DNA of 6,143 bases from positions 1-6,143 of the forward strand of contig JAGDDC010000286.1 of NCBI GenBank assembly GCA_017958245.1, in the 5' to 3' direction. Position numbers and translations under genes: made by a program. Below the pieces are notes generated by a model that ran no database searches, was not told where the DNA came from, and was given only the letters and a program-made list of their open reading frames with translations. The stretch is from Lachnospiraceae bacterium (lineage in GTDB: Bacteria; Bacillota_A; Clostridia; Lachnospirales; Lachnospiraceae). Of this stretch, positions 1-6,143 are shown in pieces. Within the stretch, counting starts at the first letter, position 1. Every line of letters begins with the position of its first letter.

Positions 1-79
1 CCCGGGATCACGGAGGAGGCGGATGGAGAGCGGCCGGCCGAAACGGGCGACGCGCCCGAGATCACGGAGGGAGCGGATG
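1..79 (+). repeat. Two copies of a 25-bp in-frame direct repeat, 54-bp period
   Basis: Bases 1-25 and 55-79 match at 22 of 25 positions. They encode PGITEEAD and PEITEGAD, spaced exactly 18 codons apart. The period is a multiple of three, so the repeat belongs to the protein, most simply a variable-length linker or stalk. The first copy starts at the window edge, so more units may lie upstream. Between the copies is a 10-bp palindrome at 31-40 (cggccggccg). Confidence 0.6.
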
Positions 80-1302
80 AAAAACCTTCAACCGTGCCCG
101 ATCCTCCGGAGTTCACATGGGATACAGATGTACAGGAAGTTTTTGAACTCGGAGCGCTTCACGGGCTTTCCAAAGAGGACATCCGCAGCGAATACAACCT
201 CTTTAAGGCATTCAGTGAGAAGATAGAGGGAAATGATGGGCTTAAAAAGTACAAGGATATCGTGTACAGGATCTTCCCCGTCATCGCTGAAAACCGGGCG
301 TATATTGACTGCGACCTGTTGCTTGAGAGGCTCGGGGATCTGCAGTTTAACGAATGCGAGCTCGAGGTGGGAGAACACGGCATATATCATGATCCCGAGT
401 GCGTGATCGATATAAGTACAAACAACGATGAAAATACCCTCTTCAAGGTACCTGCAACCGTCTTTCACGAGCTCATGCACTTTGTGGATTTTTCCGCGGG
501 CAAAAAAGCTGGTTCTGCATTTCTTCTCGAGGGGAAACCGATCTCGCTGGAAGAGTTCCTCAACCTGTCATCCACGGATATGCAAAAAGCGATCCCGTGC
601 TACAATGCAGACTATATCGTGGAAGGCGGAGCGGAACTTTTCACGGCCAAGTATTTCTCGGGCGCGATCAATTCTTACCCTGATATAGCTCAGTTCCTGA
701 CGGGTATAGAACATATCTACGGTACCGAAAGGCTGAGCGAGCTGTTCTTAAGCCCCATGTCCGATGCTCTCATAGCGAAGATGTTTTATGATGCGGGGTA
801 TTCACAGGAAGAGTTTGAAGCCGTTCATGATACGTTAAACCGTCTGACTTATCCCGAAATGTACGATGAGCCCGCGGAATACGTCTCTCTTGCGGATATG
901 CTGATAGACTTATATGAGGCGGAACTCGGTGACGGATGGAAGACGGATGATTACTTCCTCTATATATTGAAAGCGATCAACAGTATCGGCGGAGAAGACT
1001 ACAAGAGCTCAAAACGCGCGGACTTCCTAAAAGATGTGATGTTTAAGACATGGGAAGAACATGATGAGTTCGTGAACAAACTGTATTCGGGCTTTCCTTC
1101 GATGCCGGAGCTTACGATCATGCCCCCGACTCCGGTCATACGTGACGGCAGGAAGACCATAGGGGAGTATGCGATCTGGAAGGATGAGGACGGAAAGGAG
1201 ATAAGAGGGAGCATTTCCGCCGAATACGACTTTGTCACGGGGAAACCCACAGGCTATGAGACGATCGATATGCTTGAGATCGCACGGGGACTTGCGGATT
1301 GA
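1..1302 (+). CDS. Putative zinc-metallopeptidase-like protein, 5' end outside window
   Basis: The frame is open from base 1 to the TGA at 1300-1302, so at least 433 codons are present and the start lies upstream. The first ~35 codons are an acidic, Gly/Pro/Thr-containing linker with an 18-residue repeat. A folded domain follows from about base 109 (EFTWDTD). HELMH, an HExxH zinc-binding and catalytic motif, is encoded at 466-480 in the helix-like context VFHELMHFVDF. EGGAELFTAKYF begins at 622, and one of its glutamates could be the third zinc ligand, as in gluzincin-type peptidases. The C-terminal ~70 residues (from about base 1090) look like a separate small beta-rich tail. A linker ahead of a zincin domain suggests an exported or lipid-anchored surface protein, but any signal peptide is outside the window. 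A GTG at 94 could start a 402-residue protein, but it has no well-spaced ribosome binding site and would cut off the repeat linker. Substrate and exact family are not recognised. An inactive zincin-like fold is possible. Confidence 0.82.
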   Translation, partial: PGITEEADGERPAETGDAPEITEGADEKPSTVPDPPEFTWDTDVQEVFELGALHGLSKEDIRSEYNLFKAFSEKIEGNDGLKKYKDIVYRIFPVIAENRAYIDCDLLLERLGDLQFNECELEVGEHGIYHDPECVIDISTNNDENTLFKVPATVFHELMHFVDFSAGKKAGSAFLLEGKPISLEEFLNLSSTDMQKAIPCYNADYIVEGGAELFTAKYFSGAINSYPDIAQFLTGIEHIYGTERLSELFLSPMSDALIAKMFYDAGYSQEEFEAVHDTLNRLTYPEMYDEPAEYVSLADMLIDLYEAELGDGWKTDDYFLYILKAINSIGGEDYKSSKRADFLKDVMFKTWEEHDEFVNKLYSGFPSMPELTIMPPTPVIRDGRKTIGEYAIWKDEDGKEIRGSISAEYDFVTGKPTGYETIDMLEIARGLAD

Positions 1303-1307
1303 TGAAG

Positions 1308-1332
1308 GCAAATGAGGAGCGGGCTCATTTGC
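1308..1332 (+). terminator. Stem-loop after the peptidase-like gene, possible weak terminator
   Basis: A perfect 9-bp stem (gcaaatgag at 1308-1316 with ctcatttgc at 1324-1332) encloses a 7-nt loop, 5 bases after the stop codon. The position suits a transcript 3' end. No T-run follows on the + strand, so it is not a canonical intrinsic terminator. It could instead stabilise the 3' end of the RNA. Confidence 0.35.
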
Positions 1333-1352
1333 GGCTGTGATGGCGTTCCTGA

Positions 1353-1381
1353 TTGATAAAAATGGTAAAAGATGGTACAAT
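1353..1381 (+). promoter_or_regulatory. Sigma-70-type promoter for the hybrid kinase gene
   Basis: A -35 box TTGATA (1353-1358) and a -10 box TACAAT (1376-1381) each match consensus at five of six positions and are separated by exactly 17 bp. Transcription would start near 1388 and give a leader of about 60 nt before the kinase ATG. It lies beyond the stem-loop after the preceding gene, which fits independent transcription of the kinase. Confidence 0.65.
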
Positions 1382-1447
1382 TTTCATGTAAACAACCAAA
1401 TAGTTGAAACCTCGGAGCAACCTTGAGCTTAGGAAGGATGCGGTCAA

Positions 1448-3394
1448 ATGATAGGAAACTATACCATTCCACCAAAGACATATTTTGAGATAGCGTCCCT
1501 CGGATACCTGCTCGTCTTGTATCTGATCTCTTTCAATGACGCAAAACGCGAAAGAATACGCTCATACAAGCTCTTCCGCAGCCTTGAGATCAATATGCTC
1601 CTCGCGCTCGTCGTGAGCATAATGACCTATGTTTTCTCGTATCCCGAACTGGGTACTCCTATCTTTGTATGCACTCTTTTGCGTACCATGGATTCCATCA
1701 TGTGCGTCATGGCTTCCAGGATCTTCGCGATCTACCTGATGGAATACGTCGATTCCGGGAAGAGGCTGAAGTGGATCCGGATCCTCGGCAACATCCTGTT
1801 TGCGGGCTATCTGGCCCTGATGGCCTTAAACATCCCCTTGAAATTCGTCCTTTGGTATACGCCTGACGGAGTGTACATGCATGGTCCTTTCTTTGTTCCC
1901 ATAGTCTTCACCGCGCCGGTCTTCTATCTCGCAAGCGGTATCGTCCTGCTGATCATGCGCGTAAGGACACTTGGAACGAGGGAGCGTGTCGCGCTCTCTG
2001 TGGCTTCCCTGATAACTCTTCTGGGCACGATCGTACAGGCTGCCACCGACGGAGCGCTTCTCCTGTCGCTTCCCTTCGGCGCGGCGGGTATCTTCGTTCT
2101 GTATTACTCTCTTGAGACTACGGACTACCATGAGCTTTTGAGGAGCAACGAGAAGCTGAAGATCGCCGAGCAGGACGCTATCAAGGCGAACCGCGCAAAG
2201 AGCGATTTTCTTGCGAGCATGTCCCATGAGATCAGAACACCACTCAACGCTGTGCTTGGGATGGACGAGCTGATCGTCGGCGAGATAAGCCCGGGCAAGA
2301 CGATCGAACCCGCATCCGCAGCGCGGATCAGAGGGTACGCGGACAACATCAGGGATGCGGGACAGATATTGCTCTCGGTCATCAACGACATCTTGGACCT
2401 CTCAAAGATCGAATCCGGGAAGTTGGAGATCAAGGCTGCGCCTTACACGCTTCACGAGCTGACCGATGACGTTGGCACGCTGATACGCGTCAGATCCGAG
2501 CAAAAAGGTCTCAACTTCATCCTTCAGACAGACCCGGACATCCCCGACCGCCTTGTCGGAGACGAGATCCGCATAAGGCAGATAATGATAAACCTCCTAA
2601 ACAATGCCGTCAAATACACGGACGCGGGCGAAGTGAGACTTGAGGTCTCTTTTGAATCCGTCTCGGAGGATGTCATAAACTTAAAGATCACTGTCAGGGA
2701 TACCGGCATAGGGATCAAAAGCGAGGATATCCCCCACCTCTTTGGCGATTACAAAAGGCTCGACGAGGACCGCAATCGAAGCATAGAGGGGACGGGACTT
2801 GGCCTTGCCATAGTGAAGCGTATGACAGGCCTCATGAACGGACAGATCGATGTAAGCAGCGAATACGGCAAGGGTTCCGCCTTCATGGTATCGATCCCCC
2901 AGACGGTCGACAGGCAGCCGGACAGACTGCCCGGTGAGGACACGGAGGAGCAGGAAGATACAACCGCTTATACCACGCCTGATTGCACATATCTTGTCGT
3001 TGACGACAACAAGGTAAACCTCATCATCGCAAGCCGTTTTCTGGACGATCTCGAGGGGAAGGTCGAGACGGTGCTGACCGGCGAAGAAGCCCTTCAGAGG
3101 ATGAGGGAGAAGAAATATGACCTGATCTTCATGGATCACATGATGCCCGGCATGGATGGGGTCGAGGCTTACCGGAAGTCGAAGGAAGACCCTGAAAACT
3201 TAAACCGCGACACTCCAATGGTCATGATGACCGCAAATGCGCTGCACGGCATGCGCGAGGAATACTTAGAGATCGGGTTTGCGGATTATCTGAGCAAACC
3301 GGTGGAGAAGGCCGAACTAAAGAAAATGGTCAGGCAAATACTTCCGCAGGAGAAAGTCATATCTGAAAAAAAGATATTGACAACGGAAGATTGA
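1448..3394 (+). CDS. Membrane hybrid sensor histidine kinase (7TM-HisKA-HATPase-receiver)
   Basis: This 648-residue protein should autophosphorylate on a histidine in response to an unknown signal and pass the phosphate to its own receiver domain. The N-terminus has about seven hydrophobic segments (roughly residues 11-28, 46-66, 71-98, 111-136, 146-170, 180-200 and 201-220) and no large extracellular sensor domain. A short helical linker (222-252) leads to HisKA, with the H-box SMSHEIRTPLN and phospho-acceptor His260. The ATPase domain has the N-box NLLNNAVKYT (382-391), G1 DTGIGI (418-423) and G2 GTGLGLA (448-454). An acidic linker (about 490-512) joins the receiver, which has acidic pair Asp519/Asp520, phospho-acceptor Asp563, Thr595 and Lys617. 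All catalytic residues look intact. There is no HPt or DNA-binding domain, so a separate phosphotransfer partner or output is expected; none is in the window. The ATG at 1448 has AGGAAGG at 1431-1437, 10 nt upstream. Signal unknown. Confidence 0.95.
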   Translation: MIGNYTIPPKTYFEIASLGYLLVLYLISFNDAKRERIRSYKLFRSLEINMLLALVVSIMTYVFSYPELGTPIFVCTLLRTMDSIMCVMASRIFAIYLMEYVDSGKRLKWIRILGNILFAGYLALMALNIPLKFVLWYTPDGVYMHGPFFVPIVFTAPVFYLASGIVLLIMRVRTLGTRERVALSVASLITLLGTIVQAATDGALLLSLPFGAAGIFVLYYSLETTDYHELLRSNEKLKIAEQDAIKANRAKSDFLASMSHEIRTPLNAVLGMDELIVGEISPGKTIEPASAARIRGYADNIRDAGQILLSVINDILDLSKIESGKLEIKAAPYTLHELTDDVGTLIRVRSEQKGLNFILQTDPDIPDRLVGDEIRIRQIMINLLNNAVKYTDAGEVRLEVSFESVSEDVINLKITVRDTGIGIKSEDIPHLFGDYKRLDEDRNRSIEGTGLGLAIVKRMTGLMNGQIDVSSEYGKGSAFMVSIPQTVDRQPDRLPGEDTEEQEDTTAYTTPDCTYLVVDDNKVNLIIASRFLDDLEGKVETVLTGEEALQRMREKKYDLIFMDHMMPGMDGVEAYRKSKEDPENLNRDTPMVMMTANALHGMREEYLEIGFADYLSKPVEKAELKKMVRQILPQEKVISEKKILTTED

Positions 3395-3405
3395 TGGTGT
3401 ACACT
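3377..3405 (+). promoter_or_regulatory. Candidate promoter for asnB-glnN, overlapping the kinase 3' end
   Basis: A perfect -35 TTGACA (3377-3382) lies 17 bp from TACACT (3400-3405), which matches the -10 consensus at four of six positions, including its first two bases and the final T. The -35 box lies in the last codons of the kinase gene and the -10 just after its stop. Transcription would start near 3412, about 20 nt before the strong terminator. An 8-bp palindrome, gtgtacac (3397-3404), covers most of the -10 box and could be an operator half-site or chance. I see no comparable promoter closer to asnB. Confidence 0.55.
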
Positions 3406-3433
3406 TCAACACAATAAAGCAATAAAGGCAAAG

Positions 3434-3469
3434 GCGTCTTGGAGATTTTATCTCCGAGGCGCTTTTTTT
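3434..3469 (+). terminator. Strong intrinsic terminator between the kinase gene and asnB
   Basis: The arm at 3434-3446 pairs with 3450-3462 along 13 bp, including a few G-U pairs, around a tiny T-rich loop. Seven T residues follow directly (3463-3469). This is a classic rho-independent terminator, 39 bases after the kinase stop codon. It can end the kinase transcript. Because a candidate promoter lies just upstream of it, it may also act as an attenuator in the asnB-glnN leader. Confidence 0.9.
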
Positions 3470-3557
3470 CGTCGGTTTTTTGGATGCCGACGCGGCTCAC
3501 GCCCCCGGTGAGGAAAGGCTCTCACGCGTGGACTTATTGCGGTTTGGAGGTGTAAGG
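3470..3557 (+). other. Structured leader between terminator and asnB
   Basis: These 88 bases contain several competing inverted repeats. CGTCGG (3470-3475) can pair with CCGACG (3487-3492). CTCAC (3496-3500) can pair with GTGAG (3508-3512). The same GTGAG can instead pair with a second CTCAC (3521-3525), leaving the six-base loop aaaggc once a terminal G-U pair is counted. ACGCG (3490-3494) can also pair with CGCGT (3525-3529) as an enclosing stem. The two CTCAC pairings exclude each other, as in a regulatory switch, but the stems are short and no known riboswitch class is recognised. I see no good -10 box here. Confidence 0.35.
3546..3550 (+). promoter_or_regulatory. Ribosome binding site fixing the asnB start
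   Basis: GGAGG lies 7 nt upstream of the ATG at 3558. It favours that ATG over an in-frame TTG at 3480, which has no ribosome binding site and sits directly after the terminator. Starting at 3558 also places the catalytic cysteine at residue 2, as the enzyme mechanism requires. Confidence 0.8.
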
Positions 3558-5210
3558 ATGTGCTCGATCTTTGGTTTCTGCGGGAAGGACGCAGAGTATG
3601 AGACGATAAGAAAGGCGCTTGAAAAAACGCTTTCGAGGGGACCTGACGCAAGCAGGATAGTAGATACCGGCAACGGGTGGCTCGGATTTAACAGGCTCTC
3701 GATCATGGGTCTTACGGATGCAGGCATGCAGCCCTTCGTGTACGGCGGAAAGAAAACGCTGTCTGCCTTGCCTTCACAGGACCCCGGCGGATACTCTCTG
3801 CCGGATGCGGACAGCGAGATCGTGCTTGTCTGTAACGGAGAGGTGTACGGCTTCAGGCCTCTCAAGGAGGAGCTCATATCGAAGGGGTACTCCTTCGTGA
3901 GCGGTTCCGACTGCGAGATCCTGCCCGCTCTGTACCGGGAGTACGGGACGGAGATGTTTGGGATGCTTGATGCGGAGTTCGCGCTGATCCTGTATGACGT
4001 GAAGTCCGGGTCGTACATCGCGGCAAGGGACCCGATAGGGATCAGACCGCTCTACTACGGCAGGAGCGCCGGAGGCACTTACATCTTCGCATCCGAACCA
4101 AAGAACCTCGTGGGTCTTGCAGACCGCATATGCCCCTTCCCTCCGGGACACTATTTTAAGGACGGGAAGTTTATAAGGTACCGCGACATGTCGGATGTCA
4201 AGGAGGTCCGCAGAGACAGTGTTGAAGAGATCGCAAGAAACATCCGCGATCTCCTGACGGAGGGGGTAAGGAAGAGACTTGATTCCGACACGCCTGTGGG
4301 TTTCCTGCTCTCGGGAGGACTCGACTCCTCGCTTGTGTGCGGGATCGCGGCAAGGGAGCTCGAAAAGCCGCTTGAGACCTGGGCGATCGGGATGGACGTC
4401 GACGCGATCGATCTCAAATACGCGAGGGAAGTTGCAGACTACATCCATTCAAACCATCACGAGGTGATCATCACGGCGGAAGACGTGACCGGGGCACTCG
4501 AGGAAGTGATCGCGCTGCTCGGGACCTATGACATCACGACGATCCGCGCCTCGATCGGCATGTATCTCGTGTGCAAGGCTATCCACGAACAGTCCGATAT
4601 CCGTGTGATCATGACAGGTGAGATCTCCGATGAGATCTTCGGGTACAAATACACGGATTTCGCGCCAAGCGCCTCGGAGTTTCAAAAAGAAGCGGAAAAA
4701 AGGATCAGGGAGATCCACATGTATGACGTTCTCAGGGCTGACAGGTGCATCAGCGTCAACTCGCTCGAGGCAAGAGTACCCTTTGGCGACCTGTCATTTG
4801 TCGAGTATTGCATGGCAGTCGATCCCGAGAAGAAGCTAAACCGCTACGGCAAGGGCAAATATCTGCTCCGCCACGCTTTCGAGAAAGACGCGCTGATCCC
4901 CGATAGTATCTTATGGCGTGAGAAGGCGGCGTTCTCCGACGCGGTGGGACACTCCCTAAAAGATGACCTCGCAGACCTTGCAGAAGCCACGTACACCGAC
5001 GAGGAGTTTGAGAAGGGGTGCCTGAAATACAGTCACGCAAGGCCTTTCACAAAGGAATCTCTGCTATACCGCGATATCTTTGAGAAACATTACCCCGGGC
5101 AGTCGGAGATGGTCGCAGACTTCTGGATGCCCAACAAAAACTGGGAAGGATGCAACGTAAACGATCCTTCGGCGAGAGTCCTCTCAAATTACGGCGAGAG
5201 CGGCAAATGA
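3558..5210 (+). CDS. asnB: Asparagine synthetase B, glutamine-hydrolysing
   Basis: This cytosolic enzyme makes asparagine from aspartate, ATP and glutamine, releasing glutamate, AMP and pyrophosphate. The 550-residue length is close to E. coli AsnB. The N-terminal class II glutamine amidotransferase domain (about 1-200) begins MCSIFGFCG, so Cys2 becomes the N-terminal nucleophile after Met removal. RGPD (27-30), NRLSIM (45-50), NGEVYG (93-98) and SGSDCE (115-120) supply the glutamine site. The synthetase domain carries the ATP pyrophosphatase loop LLSGGLDSS (250-258), then [10 protein letters not shown] (323-332) and LEARVPFGD (403-411). The usual GEGSDE motif reads GEISDE (354-359); it keeps the catalytic glutamate (Glu355) and has Ile in place of the second Gly. 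A stretch of about 25 residues before NGE (about 60-88) is longer than in E. coli. As I recall, both traits are typical of clostridial AsnB proteins, which also share the C-terminal ending [14 protein letters not shown]. It is followed 47 bp later by the glutamine synthetase gene, source of its amide donor, so the two are probably cotranscribed. Confidence 0.97.
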   Translation: MCSIFGFCGKDAEYETIRKALEKTLSRGPDASRIVDTGNGWLGFNRLSIMGLTDAGMQPFVYGGKKTLSALPSQDPGGYSLPDADSEIVLVCNGEVYGFRPLKEELISKGYSFVSGSDCEILPALYREYGTEMFGMLDAEFALILYDVKSGSYIAARDPIGIRPLYYGRSAGGTYIFASEPKNLVGLADRICPFPPGHYFKDGKFIRYRDMSDVKEVRRDSVEEIARNIRDLLTEGVRKRLDSDTPVGFLLSGGLDSSLVCGIAARELEKPLETWAIGMDVDAIDLKYAREVADYIHSNHHEVIITAEDVTGALEEVIALLGTYDITTIRASIGMYLVCKAIHEQSDIRVIMTGEISDEIFGYKYTDFAPSASEFQKEAEKRIREIHMYDVLRADRCISVNSLEARVPFGDLSFVEYCMAVDPEKKLNRYGKGKYLLRHAFEKDALIPDSILWREKAAFSDAVGHSLKDDLADLAEATYTDEEFEKGCLKYSHARPFTKESLLYRDIFEKHYPGQSEMVADFWMPNKNWEGCNVNDPSARVLSNYGESGK

Positions 5211-5257
5211 TACACGAACACATAAACACATACAAAAAGAAAAGGGAGGAAAGCAAC

Positions 5258-6143
5258 ATGGAAAAACAAAACGTACCGGAACTCTTTGGTTCAATGGTCT
5301 TTGACGACAGAGTAATGAGGGCGAGACTGTCGGCAAAAGTATATGATTCGCTCAGAAAGACCATAGATGAGAACGGCAGGCTCGACGAGAAGGTGGCAGA
5401 TGCCGTCGCAAAGGAGATGCGCGATTGGGCGGTCGAGAACGGGGCGACGCATTTTACGCACTGGTTCCAGCCTCTGACAGGCGTGACCGCGGAGAAGCAC
5501 GACAGCTTCATAACTCCTTCACCCGACGGCGGCGTGATCATGGAGTTCTCGGGCAAGGAGCTGATAAAGGGCGAACCCGACGCTTCATCATTTCCGTCGG
5601 GAGGCCTGAGAGCCACGTTCGAAGCGAGGGGCTACACCGCTTGGGATCCCACGTCCTACGCTTTCATCAAGGGTCACACCCTGTGCATACCCACGGCGTT
5701 CTGCTCGTACGGCGGAGACGCTCTCGACAAGAAGACACCGCTCCTTCGTTCCATGCAGGCGCTGGATACTCAGGCAAAGCGTGTCCTGAAGCTCTTCGGA
5801 AAGGAAGCCAAATACGTCAGGACGAACGTCGGCCCCGAGCAGGAGTACTTCCTGATCGATGCGGAAATGTATCACAAGCGTCCCGATCTGGTGTACACGG
5901 GGAGGACGCTGTTCGGAGCGAAGCCTCCCAAGGGACAGGAACTCGACGATCACTACTTTGGCGCGATCAAACCCAGCGTCAACGCTTTCATGGAGGAGCT
6001 TAACAGCGAGCTGTGGAAGCTCGGGATCCACATAAAGACCGAGCACAACGAGGTCGCTCCCGCGCAGCACGAGCTCGCGCCGATCTATTCGACTACGAAT
6101 GTGGCCACCGACAACAACCAGCTCACGATGGAGATCATGCAGA
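5258..6143 (+). CDS. glnN: Glutamine synthetase type III, N-terminal part (3' end outside window)
   Basis: The enzyme joins ammonia to glutamate using ATP and is the entry point of ammonia assimilation. The 295 visible codons cover under half of a type III enzyme, which is usually about 700 residues. The start [15 protein letters not shown] and the signature [12 protein letters not shown] (64-75) are typical of type III and not of the shorter GlnA types I and [21 protein letters not shown] (115-133) is also family-typical. GPEQEYFL (192-199) provides metal-binding glutamates, and NEVAPAQHE (264-272) is the conserved active-site segment. The ATG at 5258 has GGGAGGA at 5244-5250, 7 nt upstream. 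The frame is intact to the window edge, with no frameshift or stop. The 47-nt gap after asnB is A-rich, unstructured and has no terminator or clear promoter, so one operon is likely. The gene is often labelled glnA in clostridial genomes. Confidence 0.95.
   Translation, partial: MEKQNVPELFGSMVFDDRVMRARLSAKVYDSLRKTIDENGRLDEKVADAVAKEMRDWAVENGATHFTHWFQPLTGVTAEKHDSFITPSPDGGVIMEFSGKELIKGEPDASSFPSGGLRATFEARGYTAWDPTSYAFIKGHTLCIPTAFCSYGGDALDKKTPLLRSMQALDTQAKRVLKLFGKEAKYVRTNVGPEQEYFLIDAEMYHKRPDLVYTGRTLFGAKPPKGQELDDHYFGAIKPSVNAFMEELNSELWKLGIHIKTEHNEVAPAQHELAPIYSTTNVATDNNQLTMEIMQ

Noticed and set aside
94..96. GTG as start codon of the peptidase-like gene
   Set aside because: The frame stays open to base 1, the upstream codons form a coherent repeat linker, and no ribosome binding site sits at a proper distance. 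The gene most likely starts outside the window.
1388..1447. Riboswitch in the kinase leader
   Set aside because: CCTT at 1421 could pair with AAGG of the ribosome binding site at 1434, but a 4-bp stem is too weak and no known riboswitch core is seen.
3480..3482. In-frame TTG start for asnB, adding 26 residues
   Set aside because: It would bury the catalytic Cys inside the chain, it lacks a ribosome binding site, and it lies directly after the terminator. The ATG at 3558 has GGAGG and gives the required MCSIFG start.
3774..4448. 224-codon - strand open frame opposite asnB
   Set aside because: It has no recognisable domain and lies wholly antisense to a confidently identified gene, so it is most likely a codon-composition artefact.
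5211..5257. Separate promoter for the glutamine synthetase gene
   Set aside because: The gap is A-rich with scattered TA steps, but no -35/-10 pair at proper spacing is present. Cotranscription with asnB explains it better.
5047..5616. 189-codon - strand open frame across the asnB-glnN junction
   Set aside because: It is Ser-rich, matches no known family and overlaps two well-supported genes and their ribosome binding site on the other strand.
5425..6003. 192-codon + strand open frame inside the glutamine synthetase gene
   Set aside because: It is an arginine-rich out-of-frame shadow. The frame from 5258 encodes a clear type III glutamine synthetase over the same bases.

Overview
The window reads as a stretch of a Clostridia genome, most probably a Lachnospiraceae-like gut or rumen anaerobe. 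The reasons are the AsnB variant with its GEISDE motif, a type III glutamine synthetase, a membrane hybrid histidine kinase of the kind common in that family, strong AGGAGG-type ribosome binding sites, and moderate GC with frequent ATA, AGA and AGG codons. This assignment comes from recognising protein families and is not a database result. All genes lie on the + strand. I see no RNA gene, mobile element or CRISPR array.

Region by region: (1) 1-1302 is the 3' part of a gene for a probable zinc-metallopeptidase-like protein (HELMH plus a downstream EGGAE). An acidic, proline-containing linker with an 18-residue repeat lies at the window edge, and the true start is upstream of the window. (2) 1303-1447 holds a stem-loop, a near-consensus sigma-70-type promoter and a ribosome binding site. 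(3) 1448-3394 encodes a complete hybrid sensor histidine kinase with about seven membrane helices, HisKA, HATPase and receiver domains, and no HPt domain. (4) 3377-3557 is the most interesting non-coding part. A TTGACA-17-TACACT promoter overlaps the end of the kinase gene and lies just upstream of a strong intrinsic terminator, which is followed by a structured 88-nt stretch leading to the next gene. (5) 3558-5210 is a complete asnB (glutamine-hydrolysing asparagine synthetase). (6) 5258 to the window end is the first 295 codons of a type III glutamine synthetase, cut by the window edge.

asnB and the glutamine synthetase gene are 47 bp apart with no terminator between them, so they look like one nitrogen-assimilation operon: the synthetase makes glutamine, and AsnB uses glutamine as amide donor to make asparagine. 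I see no convincing promoter between the terminator at 3434-3469 and asnB. The terminator may therefore act as a leader attenuator for asnB-glnN as well as ending the kinase transcript. That is the main hypothesis worth testing. No clearly new multi-gene system is visible; the coding content is recognisable except for the first gene, whose substrate and exact family I cannot name.
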